Notes under the pieces: model-generated
What the model was told of the DNA's origin: nothing
Database searches by the model: none
What the model saw: the letters and a program-made list of their open reading frames with translations, nothing else
Position numbers and translations under genes: made by a program
Shown here: piece by piece, positions 41,015-49,959 of the stretch
Layout: the number at the start of each line of letters is the position of its first letter
How positions within the stretch are numbered: position 1 is the first letter of the stretch
Assembly (NCBI RefSeq): GCF_900101595.1
Contig: NZ_FMYY01000016.1
Location: forward strand, 62,001 to 126,000
Reading direction: 5' to 3'
Length of the DNA stretch: 64,000 nucleotides
Source of the DNA: Paenibacillus sp. cl123
GTDB lineage: Bacteria; Bacillota; Bacilli; Paenibacillales; NBRC-103111

Positions 41015-43570
41015 CTACATCAAGATTTGCGGGTCCACATCGATCGATACGAGCAGCTTGTGCTGCTTCACCGTCTCGTCGAGCACCGCCGCCGCCTGTC
41101 TGACAAGCTCGGCGACCAGGCTTTCCCCCCGATATTTTATCATGCATTGGAAGCGATATCTATCTTTGATCCGCGAGATGGGCGAGGCCACAGGCCCCAG
41201 CACCTCCAGCTCCTCCGTATCCCGGGGAAGCTCGGCAGCCAGCTGCTTCAGTCTGGAAGCCAGCGCTTCTCCGGAGCGAATCAGCAGCGGAACCTGCTCG
41301 TGAGACAGCGTAACGAGCACCAGCTGATGGAACGGCGGATAATTATGCAGCTTGCGCATCAGCATCTCCTTGCGCATAAAGCTCATATAATCATGGCGGC
41401 TGGCATGGATGATGCTATAATGCTCGGGCGTATACGTCTGCACGAACACTTCGCCCGGCAGATGATGCCGTCCCGCCCTTCCCGCCACTTGGGTCAGCAG
41501 CTGGAAGGAGCGTTCCGCGGCACGGAAGTCAGGCAAGTTCAGCACCGAATCGGCGGCGAGTGCGCCAACCAGCGTCACATAAGGAAAATCAAGCCCCTTT
41601 GCCACCATCTGGGTGCCTAGCAGCACATCGGCCTGCCGGTTGCGGAACAACGTCAGCCATTTCTCATGCGAGCCTTTCTCCGACGTCGTGTCCACATCCA
41701 TCCGAATGACCCGGATGCCGGGAAACAGCTTGCCGAGCTCCTCCTCCACGCGCTGCGTGCCTGTGCCGAAATGCCGGATATGCTCGCTGCCGCATTCCGG
41801 GCACAAGGGAAGCTCGCGCTCCGCGTACCCGCAATAATGACAGCGCATCGCCCGCGAGCTCTGATGATAGGTCAGCGAGATGTCGCAATGCGGACACCCG
41901 GCCACATAGCCGCAGGTGCGGCACATAACGAACGTGGCATATCCGCGCCGGTTCAGCAGCAAAACGATCTGTTCCTTCTTGTGTAACCGTTCCTCGATCG
42001 CTTTATACAGCTCCCGGCTGAACATCGAGCGATTGCCGTTTTTCAGCTCCTCCCGCATATCCACGATCCGGACGGGAGGCAGCGGCCTTCCTTCCACGCG
42101 GCTCGGCATCGACAGCAGCTCGAAGCGGGGACGCTCGTCCGTTGCCAGGCGCGCCGCCTCGGCGCTTGTCCGGTACATGCTCTCCAGCGATGGCGTGGCG
42201 GAGCCCAGCACGACCGAAGCGCCATGCTCGCGGGCGCGGGCGATAGCCACGTCTCGGGCGTGGTACTTCGGACTCTCCTCCTGCTTATAGGTCGACTCAT
42301 GCTCCTCATCGATCATGATCAGACCGATATTGCGAAACGGGGCAAAGATGGCGGAGCGCGCGCCGATCACGACGCTGACCTCGCGGCGCGTAATTTTGCG
42401 CCATTCGTCATAACGCTCTCCGTTCGACAACCGGCTGTGCAGCACGGCGACCCGGTTGCCGAATCTGCCCTTGAAGCGCTCCACCATCTGCGGCGTCAGC
42501 GAGATTTCGGGCACCAGCACGATCGCCTCCCGCCCTTCCTCCAGGCAGGTCTGGATCGACTGCAGGTAGACCTCCGTCTTCCCGCTACCCGTTACGCCAT
42601 GAAGCAGAAATACGCGCTGTTCCCGGGACAGCACAGCCGAGCGGATGCGGTCGTAGACGCCTTGCTGCTCCGGCGTCAGCGGCAGCGGAGTTGTCGGCCG
42701 GAAGGTGCGGGACGCGTACGGATCGCGCTGCACCTCAACCTCCTCCAGACGTATCCAGCCCCGCTCGGCCAATCCCTTGACGGCCGAAGCCGTAATATGC
42801 AGCCGGGTCAGCAGCTCGGTCAGCTTGATCGGCTCCGGATGCTCGCGCAGGTAGCGCAGCACCTCCTGCTGCTTGGCCGCGCGGGCGGGAAGCTCGCTGA
42901 TCCAGCCGTCCAGCTGCTCCGTATCATCAGGAGGGATCACGGTCAGCGCCTTCTTCACCGCCATCCGGTCCTTCACCATCTGCTGCTCCTGCAGGACGCC
43001 CTCCTCCAGCAGCTGCCGAATCCGCAGGCCGTCCTCGGGAAAACGTTCCAGCAGCGTCTCCAGCTCGATCGCTCCCTGTTTGCGCACATACCCGATGATA
43101 GCCTCATCCTGGGGCAGCAGCAGAGCCATGTCCATGAGCGTACGAGCATCTGCCCCGCCCGCCGGGCCGCTCGCAGCAGCGGCGGCCGCTGCCGGTCCCG
43201 TCTGCTGCCGACTGTCTGCAACCGTAATATGGCGTTCATACTTCGCCTTAAGCGCCCCCGGGATCATCGCTTGCAGCGCGGTAATATCGTGGCAGGCATA
43301 CGTTCGCCCGATCCACTGGGCCAGCTTCACCAGTTCGGGCGTGAGCGGCGGCGTTACATCCAGCACCTGCCGGATCGCTTTCAGCTTATTCGGAGCCAGT
43401 GCCGAGTCCTCCAGCAGCTCGACTACAAAGCCCTGAACGACCCTGGGCCCGAAAGGCACGCCGACCCGGCTGCCGACGGCAATAAGCCCGCGCTGAGGCT
43501 CGGGCACCGCATAATCGAACGCACGGTTCGTTGGCTTGGCGGGGACGTCAACGATCACTTTAGCGATCAT
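41015..43570 (-). CDS. priA: primosomal replication restart helicase PriA
   Basis: The 851-residue protein contains an N-terminal 3'BD-like domain (1-110) and a helicase core with LLHGVTGSGKTEVYL (Walker A, about 315), IDEEHESTYKQE (motif II) and LGSATPSLES. A Cys-rich zinc region follows (CRTCGYVAGCPHCDISL ... CHYCGY ... CPECGSEHI), then the C-terminal helicase motifs LLGTQMVAKGLDFP and GRAGRHHLPG. PriA binds collapsed forks and reloads DnaB. Unlike Gammaproteobacterial PriA it is long, with an Ala/Gly insert near 125-145. It overlaps the coaBC stop by ATGA and lies upstream of def. Confidence 0.96.
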   Translation of the reverse strand: MIAKVIVDVPAKPTNRAFDYAVPEPQRGLIAVGSRVGVPFGPRVVQGFVVELLEDSALAPNKLKAIRQVLDVTPPLTPELVKLAQWIGRTYACHDITALQAMIPGALKAKYERHITVADSRQQTGPAAAAAAASGPAGGADARTLMDMALLLPQDEAIIGYVRKQGAIELETLLERFPEDGLRIRQLLEEGVLQEQQMVKDRMAVKKALTVIPPDDTEQLDGWISELPARAAKQQEVLRYLREHPEPIKLTELLTRLHITASAVKGLAERGWIRLEEVEVQRDPYASRTFRPTTPLPLTPEQQGVYDRIRSAVLSREQRVFLLHGVTGSGKTEVYLQSIQTCLEEGREAIVLVPEISLTPQMVERFKGRFGNRVAVLHSRLSNGERYDEWRKITRREVSVVIGARSAIFAPFRNIGLIMIDEEHESTYKQEESPKYHARDVAIARAREHGASVVLGSATPSLESMYRTSAEAARLATDERPRFELLSMPSRVEGRPLPPVRIVDMREELKNGNRSMFSRELYKAIEERLHKKEQIVLLLNRRGYATFVMCRTCGYVAGCPHCDISLTYHQSSRAMRCHYCGYAERELPLCPECGSEHIRHFGTGTQRVEEELGKLFPGIRVIRMDVDTTSEKGSHEKWLTLFRNRQADVLLGTQMVAKGLDFPYVTLVGALAADSVLNLPDFRAAERSFQLLTQVAGRAGRHHLPGEVFVQTYTPEHYSIIHASRHDYMSFMRKEMLMRKLHNYPPFHQLVLVTLSHEQVPLLIRSGEALASRLKQLAAELPRDTEELEVLGPVASPISRIKDRYRFQCMIKYRGESLVAELVRQAAAVLDETVKQHKLLVSIDVDPQILM

Positions 43571-44787
43571 GAATCGGCCGCTTCCCCCTTCCTTTGCCGG
43601 TCGGCGATCAGATGAAGCAGACGCGAGGCCACCTCGCGCTTGCCCATCATCGGGAGCGCCTCGACCAGGCCGTCCGGATCATAGACGCGGACCACATTCG
43701 TATCCGTCCCGAAGCCGGCGCCTTCCATGGATACATCGTTGGCGACCAGCAGATCGCACCGCTTGCGGCGCAGCTTATCCATGGCGAACTGCTCGAGATT
43801 GCGCGTTTCCGCGGCAAAGCCTACGACAAACTGATGCGTTTTCCGCTCCCCGATCTGCTGCAAAATATCCGGATTTTTCACCAAAGTCAGCGTCAGCTCT
43901 TCCTCCGACTTCTTCATCTTATGTTCATGCCGCTCAAGCGGACGATAGTCGGCGACAGCCGCCGCCTTGATAATAATATCCTGGTCAGCCAGCCTGGAGA
44001 GCACGGCTTCCTGCATATCAAGCGCAGACTCCACGAGGACAAGCTCGGCGCCCGACGGGGCGGGGACCGACGCCCTGCCGCTGATCAGCGTGACCTTAGC
44101 CCCCATCCGAACCGCCGCCTCGGCAAGCGCATATCCCATTTTTCCCGACGAATCATTGGTCATATAACGGACCGGATCGATGCGTTCGACCGTCCCTCCC
44201 GCCGTCACCAGTACCCGCCTGCCTGCCAGCCGTCCGCGCTCGGCGAAATGCCGCTCGACCGCCTGCACGATATCCTCGGGCTCGGCCAGCCGGCCTTTGC
44301 CCACATAGCCGCAAGCCAGCTGACCGGTCCCAGGCTCGATGAAGCGGATGCCGCGCTCAGCCAGCGTCTGCATATTGCGCTCTACAGCCGGATTTTCATA
44401 CATGTGCACATTCATCGCCGGCGCTACCAGGATCGGAGCCGTCGTGGCCAGCAAAGTGGTGCTCAGCATATCGTCACCGATCCCCAGCGCTATTTTCGCG
44501 ATCGTATTGGCTGAGGCCGGCGCTACTACGACCAGATCGGCCCGGTCGGCCAGATCGATATGCTGCACGACCGCCGCGTCCTTCTCATCGAACGTATCCG
44601 TCGCCACCTCATGCCTGGATAAGGTCTGAAATGTAAGCGGCGTGACGAACTTGGTCGCTGAAGCGGTCATGATGACGCGCACCTCCGCTCCCGCCTGCGT
44701 CAGCTTGCTGCACAGCGCAGCAGCCTTATAGGCAGCTATGCCGCCGCAGACGCCCAGCACGATTGTTTTTCCGTTCAAGGCTTTCAT
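43567..44787 (-). CDS. coaBC: bifunctional phosphopantothenoylcysteine decarboxylase/PPC synthetase
   Basis: The 406-aa product has a flavin-dependent decarboxylase half (1-185) with APAMNVHMY and TGQLACGYVGKGRLAEP (catalytic Cys). A synthetase half (about 190-405) has VTAGGTVERIDPVRYMTNDSSGKMGYALA and AAVADYRP. It converts 4'-phosphopantothenate and cysteine to phosphopantetheine in CoA synthesis. Start 44787 has GGGGAG 9 nt upstream; the longer frame begins inside the rpoZ terminator. It follows the rpoZ terminator, so some of its expression may need readthrough or its own promoter. Confidence 0.95.
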   Translation of the reverse strand: MKALNGKTIVLGVCGGIAAYKAAALCSKLTQAGAEVRVIMTASATKFVTPLTFQTLSRHEVATDTFDEKDAAVVQHIDLADRADLVVVAPASANTIAKIALGIGDDMLSTTLLATTAPILVAPAMNVHMYENPAVERNMQTLAERGIRFIEPGTGQLACGYVGKGRLAEPEDIVQAVERHFAERGRLAGRRVLVTAGGTVERIDPVRYMTNDSSGKMGYALAEAAVRMGAKVTLISGRASVPAPSGAELVLVESALDMQEAVLSRLADQDIIIKAAAVADYRPLERHEHKMKKSEEELTLTLVKNPDILQQIGERKTHQFVVGFAAETRNLEQFAMDKLRRKRCDLLVANDVSMEGAGFGTDTNVVRVYDPDGLVEALPMMGKREVASRLLHLIADRQRKGEAADS

Positions 44788-44825
44788 GGACAAAACTCCC
44801 CTTCGCCTCGCGGCTTTCATTGAGT

Positions 44826-44851
44826 AAAAAAATAACAACCCGAAGGTTGTT
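44826..44851 (-). terminator. intra-operon terminator at the rpoZ stop
   Basis: AACAACC and GGTTGTT pair through a TTCG loop, followed on the minus strand by ATTTTTTTAC. The stem begins on the rpoZ stop codon itself, so translation of the final codons could affect its folding. Confidence 0.85.
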
Positions 44852-45084
44852 TACTTTAAGTCTGCTTTTTCTCTGTCTTTTTCTTTGCTGGGAAGCTTCT
44901 CATACGAGATAAAATCTTCATAGATTTCTTCCAGCGCTTGGCCGACCTGTTTATGGGAGCGTTTGTTGCGCAGCTCGCTTTTGGCTCCGTCACGCAGCAA
45001 ACGCGCGCGCTTGGAAGCGGCGACGACCAGCGAGTACTTGCTGTCCACTTTGTCCAGCAGTCGATCGATTGAAGGATACAGCAT
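44851..45084 (-). CDS. rpoZ: RNA polymerase omega subunit
   Basis: The 77-aa helical protein begins LYPSIDRLLDKVDSKYSLVVAASKRARLL, the defining RpoZ start, with the ELRNKRSHKQVGQALEEIYEDFI segment. Omega stabilises the beta-prime subunit in RNA polymerase. Its start shares one base with the gmk stop, so it is coupled to gmk. The highly charged C-terminus (SKEKDREKADLK) is typical for Firmicutes. Confidence 0.97.
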   Translation of the reverse strand: MLYPSIDRLLDKVDSKYSLVVAASKRARLLRDGAKSELRNKRSHKQVGQALEEIYEDFISYEKLPSKEKDREKADLK

Positions 45085-45725
45085 TATTTTTTCACCTCAG
45101 CCATCCATTGTTGAATTTTGCAAACCATGCGGTCCTTGCGGCAATGCTCGGCCGTGAGAATGCTGCGAATGCGCGAACAAGCGAGATCGACCTGATCGTT
45201 GACGATCGCATAATCGTATTGCTCCATCATCGCGATTTCATCGACGGCGACGGACATACGGCTGCGGATCGACTCCTCGGACTCGGTGCCTCGTCCCACA
45301 ATCCGGCTTTCCAGCTCGGGCAGCGACGGGGGCAGCAGGAAAATAAACACGCCGTTCGGAAACTTCTGCTTCACCTTCAGCGCACCCTGGACTTCGATCT
45401 CCAGTATAATATCTTTACCGCTGTTCAGCGTGTCTTCCACGAATTTGCTCGGCGTCCCGTAGTAGTTGCCCACGTATTCCGCCCATTCCAGCATCTGGTC
45501 CTGATCGATCAGCTGTTGAAATTGTTCCCTTGTCTTGAAAAAATAATTAACGCCGTCAATCTCGCCTTCCCTCGGAGTCCGCGTCGTTGCCGATACCGAG
45601 TACACAATATCGGGGGCACAGGAGCGCAGCGCCTTGCAGACGGTCCCCTTGCCTACGCCGGAAGGTCCGGATAACACAATCAAAATGCCTTTTTCCGAAG
45701 GGGAAATCCCCACTTTACTCGTCAT
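45084..45725 (-). CDS. gmk: guanylate kinase
   Basis: A 213-aa P-loop kinase with [16 protein letters not shown] (Walker A), [23 protein letters not shown] (GMP site), [19 protein letters not shown] and the lid [21 protein letters not shown]. It converts GMP to GDP with ATP. ATG 45725 was preferred to 45731 because the AAGGA site then lies 8 nt upstream. It overlaps the remA C-terminus by 11 nt. Order remA-gmk-rpoZ is that of Bacillus. Confidence 0.96.
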   Translation of the reverse strand: MTSKVGISPSEKGILIVLSGPSGVGKGTVCKALRSCAPDIVYSVSATTRTPREGEIDGVNYFFKTREQFQQLIDQDQMLEWAEYVGNYYGTPSKFVEDTLNSGKDIILEIEVQGALKVKQKFPNGVFIFLLPPSLPELESRIVGRGTESEESIRSRMSVAVDEIAMMEQYDYAIVNDQVDLACSRIRSILTAEHCRKDRMVCKIQQWMAEVKK

Positions 45726-45975
45726 GATCATCGTCCTTATTGGAAAGTCGGTGTGCGACCGTCTCCGGCTGGACGGCAGAGAGGATCACATGATCGCTAT
45801 CCGTAATGATCACAGCACGGGTACGGCGACCATAAGTCGCATCAATCAGCATATGGCGGTCGCGCGCTTCTTGGATAATTCGTTTGATCGGCGCCGATTC
45901 CGGGCTGACAATGGAAATGATTCGGTTAGCGGAGACGATATTCCCGAATCCGATATTGATAAGTTTGATCGCCAT
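45715..45975 (-). CDS. remA: extracellular matrix regulator RemA (DUF370)
   Basis: The 86-residue protein starts [20 protein letters not shown], the RemA signature, and ends in an acidic tail (SNKDDDHDE). RemA forms ring-like oligomers that bind DNA and activate biofilm matrix and osmoprotection genes in B. subtilis. The start has AGGGGGAA about 10 nt upstream. It lies between yicC and gmk and overlaps gmk. Confidence 0.94.
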   Translation of the reverse strand: MAIKLINIGFGNIVSANRIISIVSPESAPIKRIIQEARDRHMLIDATYGRRTRAVIITDSDHVILSAVQPETVAHRLSNKDDDHDE

Positions 45976-46051
45976 AATGTACGGTTCCCCCTGGTTCTTC
46001 GCACTCCTTCCGGACAAGCTTGAAGGGCGGCGCGAAGAAAAGTCATCCATT

Positions 46052-46942
46052 TTATTCGATATTTTGAATCTGCTCCCGCACCTTCTCCAGCTCCGCCTTC
46101 ATGCCCAGCACAATCCCCGCCAGCTCGGCATGATTGGCCTTGGAGCCGATCGTGTTGACTTCCCGGTTCATCTCCTGAACAAGAAAATCAAGCTTGCGTC
46201 CGACCGGCTCCCTCTCCTCAAGAGTCCGGCTGAATTGGCCCAGATGGCTCTTCAGCCTCGTAAGCTCCTCATCGATGCTGGACCGGTCGGCCAGCAAGGC
46301 CACCTCCAGCGCCAGACGGGCCTCGTCGGGCTCCGGCTGCTCCAGCATCTCCCGGATACGCAGCTTCAGCTTGGCCGCGTAGTCCTTCACGACCTGCGGC
46401 GCCAGCCGGCCGGCCTGCTCAAGCAGCTGATCCAGCAGCAGCAGACGGGCGGAGAGATCTTCCTGCAGGGCCGCTCCCTCCTGGTTCCGCATGGCGGCCA
46501 GCCTGATCGCGGCTTCAGCGGCGCAGGCGGCCAGCTCGGCTTCCAGCGCCTCATCGTCTACATCCGGCTTGTCGCGGAAGGCGACGATGCCAGGGAGCGC
46601 CAGCAGATCATGCAGCGTCAGCTCGCCGGAGAGCGCAAGCTTCGCGCGAAGCGAGTCGGCAGCCTGCCGATAGCTCCCGGCCAGCGTCCAGTCCACTTCC
46701 AGAACCGGCGCCGCGCCGGGGTCCCGTTCCACAGTAACGAACACGTCGACGCGGCCCCGCTTCACATGCTGCTGGATCGCTTGCTTAACCGTGCTCTCGT
46801 AACGGCCGAATTCGCGGGGCATCCGGACCGCTACCTCGCAGTAACGATGATTGACCGACTTGAGGTCAATCTGCAGCCGGAACCCGGCAAATGAGCGCTC
46901 CGCTTGTCCGAAGCCGGTCATACTCGTTACCATGACTCTCAC
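46052..46942 (-). CDS. yicC: YicC-family endoribonuclease (YloC)
   Basis: The 296-aa protein begins with the family-defining [10 protein letters not shown] and carries [19 protein letters not shown] plus the C-terminal [27 protein letters not shown]. YicC proteins are RNA endonucleases involved in small RNA turnover and in stationary-phase survival. The GTG at 46942 has AGGA about 9 nt upstream; ATG 46933 is an alternative. It heads the ylo gene group and follows yitJ by 20 bp. Confidence 0.92.
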   Translation of the reverse strand: MRVMVTSMTGFGQAERSFAGFRLQIDLKSVNHRYCEVAVRMPREFGRYESTVKQAIQQHVKRGRVDVFVTVERDPGAAPVLEVDWTLAGSYRQAADSLRAKLALSGELTLHDLLALPGIVAFRDKPDVDDEALEAELAACAAEAAIRLAAMRNQEGAALQEDLSARLLLLDQLLEQAGRLAPQVVKDYAAKLKLRIREMLEQPEPDEARLALEVALLADRSSIDEELTRLKSHLGQFSRTLEEREPVGRKLDFLVQEMNREVNTIGSKANHAELAGIVLGMKAELEKVREQIQNIE

Positions 46943-46962
46943 ATCCGTTATCCTATTTTAAT

Positions 46963-48861
46963 TCATTTTGCAAGAGGGGACAAGTGGGAAACGCTGCGGC
47001 CCGATTTCTCCCATACATAGCGGGTCAGCTCCACCGTCATCTCATAAGCCATAAACGGAGTCATCAGATAGATGCCGTTGAAATGACGAAGCGCCACGTC
47101 CAGCAGCTCGCGGGCAATCTGCACGCCCATCGCTCTGCCCTCTTCGCCCTTCAGCCCGCTCATCCGGCGGCGCACTTCGTCGGACAGCTGCACGCCCGGC
47201 ACCTCATTGTGCAGAAACTCGGCGTTCCCCCCGCTGGCCAGCGGCGCGATGCCGATAAAGATCGGAACGTCCAGATGCCTGGTCTGCTCACGAATTCTCT
47301 CGATCAGCTCCGCGTCGTAGACCGGCTGCGTCATAATATAATCCGCGCCGGCTTCGATCTTGCGCTCCAGACGCTGCACGGCTTTGTCCAGATGCTTGAC
47401 GTTGGGATTAAACGCCGCGCCTACGACAAACCCGGCCCGCTTCTTCAACGCCTTGCCCGAGAAGGCGATTCCCTCGTTCAGCTGCTTGATCATCCGGATG
47501 ATCTCGAAGGAGGTCAGATCGTACACCGAGCTGGAGCCCGGCAGGTCGCCGAACTTGGCCGGATCGCCCGTAACGGCGAGCACATGGTCGATATCCAGCG
47601 CATGCAGTCCCATCATATGCGACTGCGTGCCGATCATGTTGCGGTCGCGGCAGGCGATATGAATGAGCGGGCGGATGCCTACCTGCTCCTGCACGAGCGA
47701 ACCGAGCGCCATATTGCTCATCCGGGTGACGGCCAGCGAGTTGTCGGCCATCGTCAGCGCATCGGCCCCGACTGCCTTCAGCGCCGCCGCGCCCGCCATG
47801 AACTTGGCGATATCCAGATCGCGCGGCGGGTCCAGCTCCACGATGACCGTGACGCGCTCCTTCACCAGATCGACGATGTTCGGCTGCACCGGTTTCAAAG
47901 CTGCGGCGCTGCTTGTCAAGGCGGCAAGCGCCGCCGGCTGCTCAGCTCCGCCGGCCGGCGTTTTCTTGTCCGCCGCCGCATGCGGCTGGGGCACGTAGTC
48001 GGCCAGCGAAGCCGCGATAGCCGCGATATGCTCGGGCGTCGTGCCGCAGCAGCCGCCGACGATGCGCGCTCCTTGATCGACGAATCGTCTGGCCGTTTCG
48101 CCGAAATATTGCGGTGTCGCGGCAAAGGTGTACCGGCCGTCCACATAATCGGCCAGGCCCGCGTTCGGAAACACCGACATCGGCGGCGAATCCGCCAGGC
48201 CGGATACATGCTCCAGCGAGCGCAGCAGCCCGTTCGGACCGCTGCGGCAGTTGAAGCCCACGACGTCGGCTCCCGCAGCCAGCAGCCGCTCGAACGCTTC
48301 CTTGAGCGGCACGCCGTCCATCGTAGCGCCCGCGCCCTCCGTGGCGAACTGGCAGATGACCGGCAGCGGCGACAGCTTGCGAATCAGCTTCAGCACAAGC
48401 AGCATCTCTTCCAGATCGAAGAACGTTTCCAGCAGCAGACCGTCAACCCCGGCATCAATGAGCACCTCGATCTGCTGGCGCAAATCCTCCTTGATTTTGG
48501 CGGTGCGCACATTTTTCCGTTTGCCCGCCCGTATGGAGCCTACCGCTCCCACGACATACGCGTCATCGCCGACAGCCTGGCGCGCAAGCGCGACACCGGC
48601 CCGGTTGATCGCCTCCACTTCGCCCTCCAAGCCGAACTTGGACAGCTTCTCGCGGTTGGCGGAGAACGTGTTCGTCTCGATCAGCCTAGCGCCGGCTTCG
48701 TAATACCGCCGGTGCACGTCCCGAATGACGTCCGGCTTCAATAAATTCAGTTCCTCATAAGAGATGCCGACGGGAAAGCCCATTTGGTATAAATAGGTCC
48801 CCATCGCGCCATCCCCGACCAGCACCCCGCGGCGCAGCGCTTCTCTCAAATCCGGTTTCAC
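46963..48861 (-). CDS. yitJ: bifunctional homocysteine S-methyltransferase / methylenetetrahydrofolate reductase
   Basis: A 632-aa fusion. Residues 1-300 form a homocysteine methyltransferase barrel with the zinc Cys set GFNCRSGP (about 205) and VGGCCGTTPEHIA (about 270). Residues about 335-632 form a methylenetetrahydrofolate-reductase barrel, with VTVIVELDPPRDLDIAKFM and AVTGDPAKFGDLPGSSSVYDL. An Ala/Pro linker joins them. Such proteins (YitJ type) couple methyl-THF production to methionine formation without cobalamin. YitJ is S-box controlled in Bacillus; no S-box was confirmed upstream here. Confidence 0.93.
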   Translation of the reverse strand: MKPDLREALRRGVLVGDGAMGTYLYQMGFPVGISYEELNLLKPDVIRDVHRRYYEAGARLIETNTFSANREKLSKFGLEGEVEAINRAGVALARQAVGDDAYVVGAVGSIRAGKRKNVRTAKIKEDLRQQIEVLIDAGVDGLLLETFFDLEEMLLVLKLIRKLSPLPVICQFATEGAGATMDGVPLKEAFERLLAAGADVVGFNCRSGPNGLLRSLEHVSGLADSPPMSVFPNAGLADYVDGRYTFAATPQYFGETARRFVDQGARIVGGCCGTTPEHIAAIAASLADYVPQPHAAADKKTPAGGAEQPAALAALTSSAAALKPVQPNIVDLVKERVTVIVELDPPRDLDIAKFMAGAAALKAVGADALTMADNSLAVTRMSNMALGSLVQEQVGIRPLIHIACRDRNMIGTQSHMMGLHALDIDHVLAVTGDPAKFGDLPGSSSVYDLTSFEIIRMIKQLNEGIAFSGKALKKRAGFVVGAAFNPNVKHLDKAVQRLERKIEAGADYIMTQPVYDAELIERIREQTRHLDVPIFIGIAPLASGGNAEFLHNEVPGVQLSDEVRRRMSGLKGEEGRAMGVQIARELLDVALRHFNGIYLMTPFMAYEMTVELTRYVWEKSGRSVSHLSPLAK

Positions 48862-48909
48862 ACGAGGCTCCCCTTCCCCTGGTAAAGTCTAAGCCGGCCA
48901 ATGCCGCCC

Positions 48910-49758
48910 TTAATCCTGCGGCGTCCACGTCCCCTTGAATACGGTGCGGGCCGGCCCCGTCATATAGACGCGGTTGTCCGCTTCGTCCCACTCGATCTGG
49001 AGCTCGCCTCCGGCCAGCGAAACGATGCCCTTGCGATCCATCCGGCCGGTCAGCACCCCCGCCACCAGCGTAGCGCAAGCTCCCGTCCCGCATGCCAGGG
49101 TGGGGCCGGCTCCGCGTTCCCACACCCGCATATCCGCATAGTCCCGGCTGCGCAGCGACGCGAACTCCACATTGGTGCGGCGCGGGAAGTACGGATGGTT
49201 TTCCAGCTCAGGTCCCCAAGCGTGCAGCTGGGCCGAACGCGCATCCTCCACAAAGATTACGCAATGCGGATTGCCCATGGACACGGCGGTAAATCTGAAC
49301 TCGCGATCCCCCGCCGCAATGGGCTGCTCGATGATCGCGGCTTCGTCCAAAGTCGTCGGCACCGCCAGACCGTTCAGCACCGGCTCGCCCATATCGACGC
49401 GCACGCTGGCAACACGGCCCTTGTCCACCACAAGCCCTGTTCGCTGCGCGCCGGCTCCGATCGTCTCGATCGTCAGCTCGCGGACGGCCGCATCGACAAG
49501 CCCGTTCTCATATAAATAGGTAGCCGCACAGCGGATCGCATTGCCGCACTGCTCCGCTTCCGATCCGTCGGAATTTATAATACGCATCATATAATCAGCT
49601 TTGCTTGAAGGCAGCAGATACACCAGACCGTCGGCGCCTATGCCGAAATGGCGGTCGCACAAACGGACGGCTTGCTCGGCGGCGTCGGCAGGCAAGCTGT
49701 CCAAGCCGGCAAGTACGATAAAATCATTGCCCAAGCCCTGCATTTTGGTAAAATTCAT
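48910..49758 (-). CDS. dapF: diaminopimelate epimerase
   Basis: The 282-aa enzyme has its two catalytic Cys motifs: SEAEQCGNAIRCAATY (about 70-85) and TLACGTGACATLVAG (about 214-228). It starts MNFTKMQGLGNDFIVL, typical DapF. It makes meso-diaminopimelate from LL-DAP for lysine and peptidoglycan. AGGAG lies 8 nt before the ATG. It is a stand-alone gene 48 bp upstream of yitJ on the same strand. Confidence 0.97.
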   Translation of the reverse strand: MNFTKMQGLGNDFIVLAGLDSLPADAAEQAVRLCDRHFGIGADGLVYLLPSSKADYMMRIINSDGSEAEQCGNAIRCAATYLYENGLVDAAVRELTIETIGAGAQRTGLVVDKGRVASVRVDMGEPVLNGLAVPTTLDEAAIIEQPIAAGDREFRFTAVSMGNPHCVIFVEDARSAQLHAWGPELENHPYFPRRTNVEFASLRSRDYADMRVWERGAGPTLACGTGACATLVAGVLTGRMDRKGIVSLAGGELQIEWDEADNRVYMTGPARTVFKGTWTPQD

Positions 49759-49863
49759 CGTGAAAACTCCTAATTTTGCGGTTTACCCCCTACTATAGCG
49801 CAAATGCTCAGGGATGCATAGCGATTCCGCAAAATTTTACATCATTGCTCCCGAAATTGCAAA

Positions 49864-49900
49864 CAGCCGGAGTGTCGGCCTAAGGCCAAAACTCCGGCTG
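49864..49900 (-). terminator. hairpin after the calcium ATPase gene
   Basis: CAGCCGGAGT and ACTCCGGCTG form a 10-bp stem, and the loop contains GGCCTTAGGCC. The downstream minus-strand bases are GTTTGC, so the T tract is short. It separates the ATPase gene from dapF. Confidence 0.5.
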
Positions 49901-49959
49901 CCGGCCGCGGAGACAGGTTTTGCGAACCTCCGCGACATGCTTAAGGTTTTGTTGACGGC

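Noticed and set aside
46984..48744. 586-codon plus-strand frame
   Set aside because: Antisense shadow of yitJ; Arg/His/Gln-rich with no motif.
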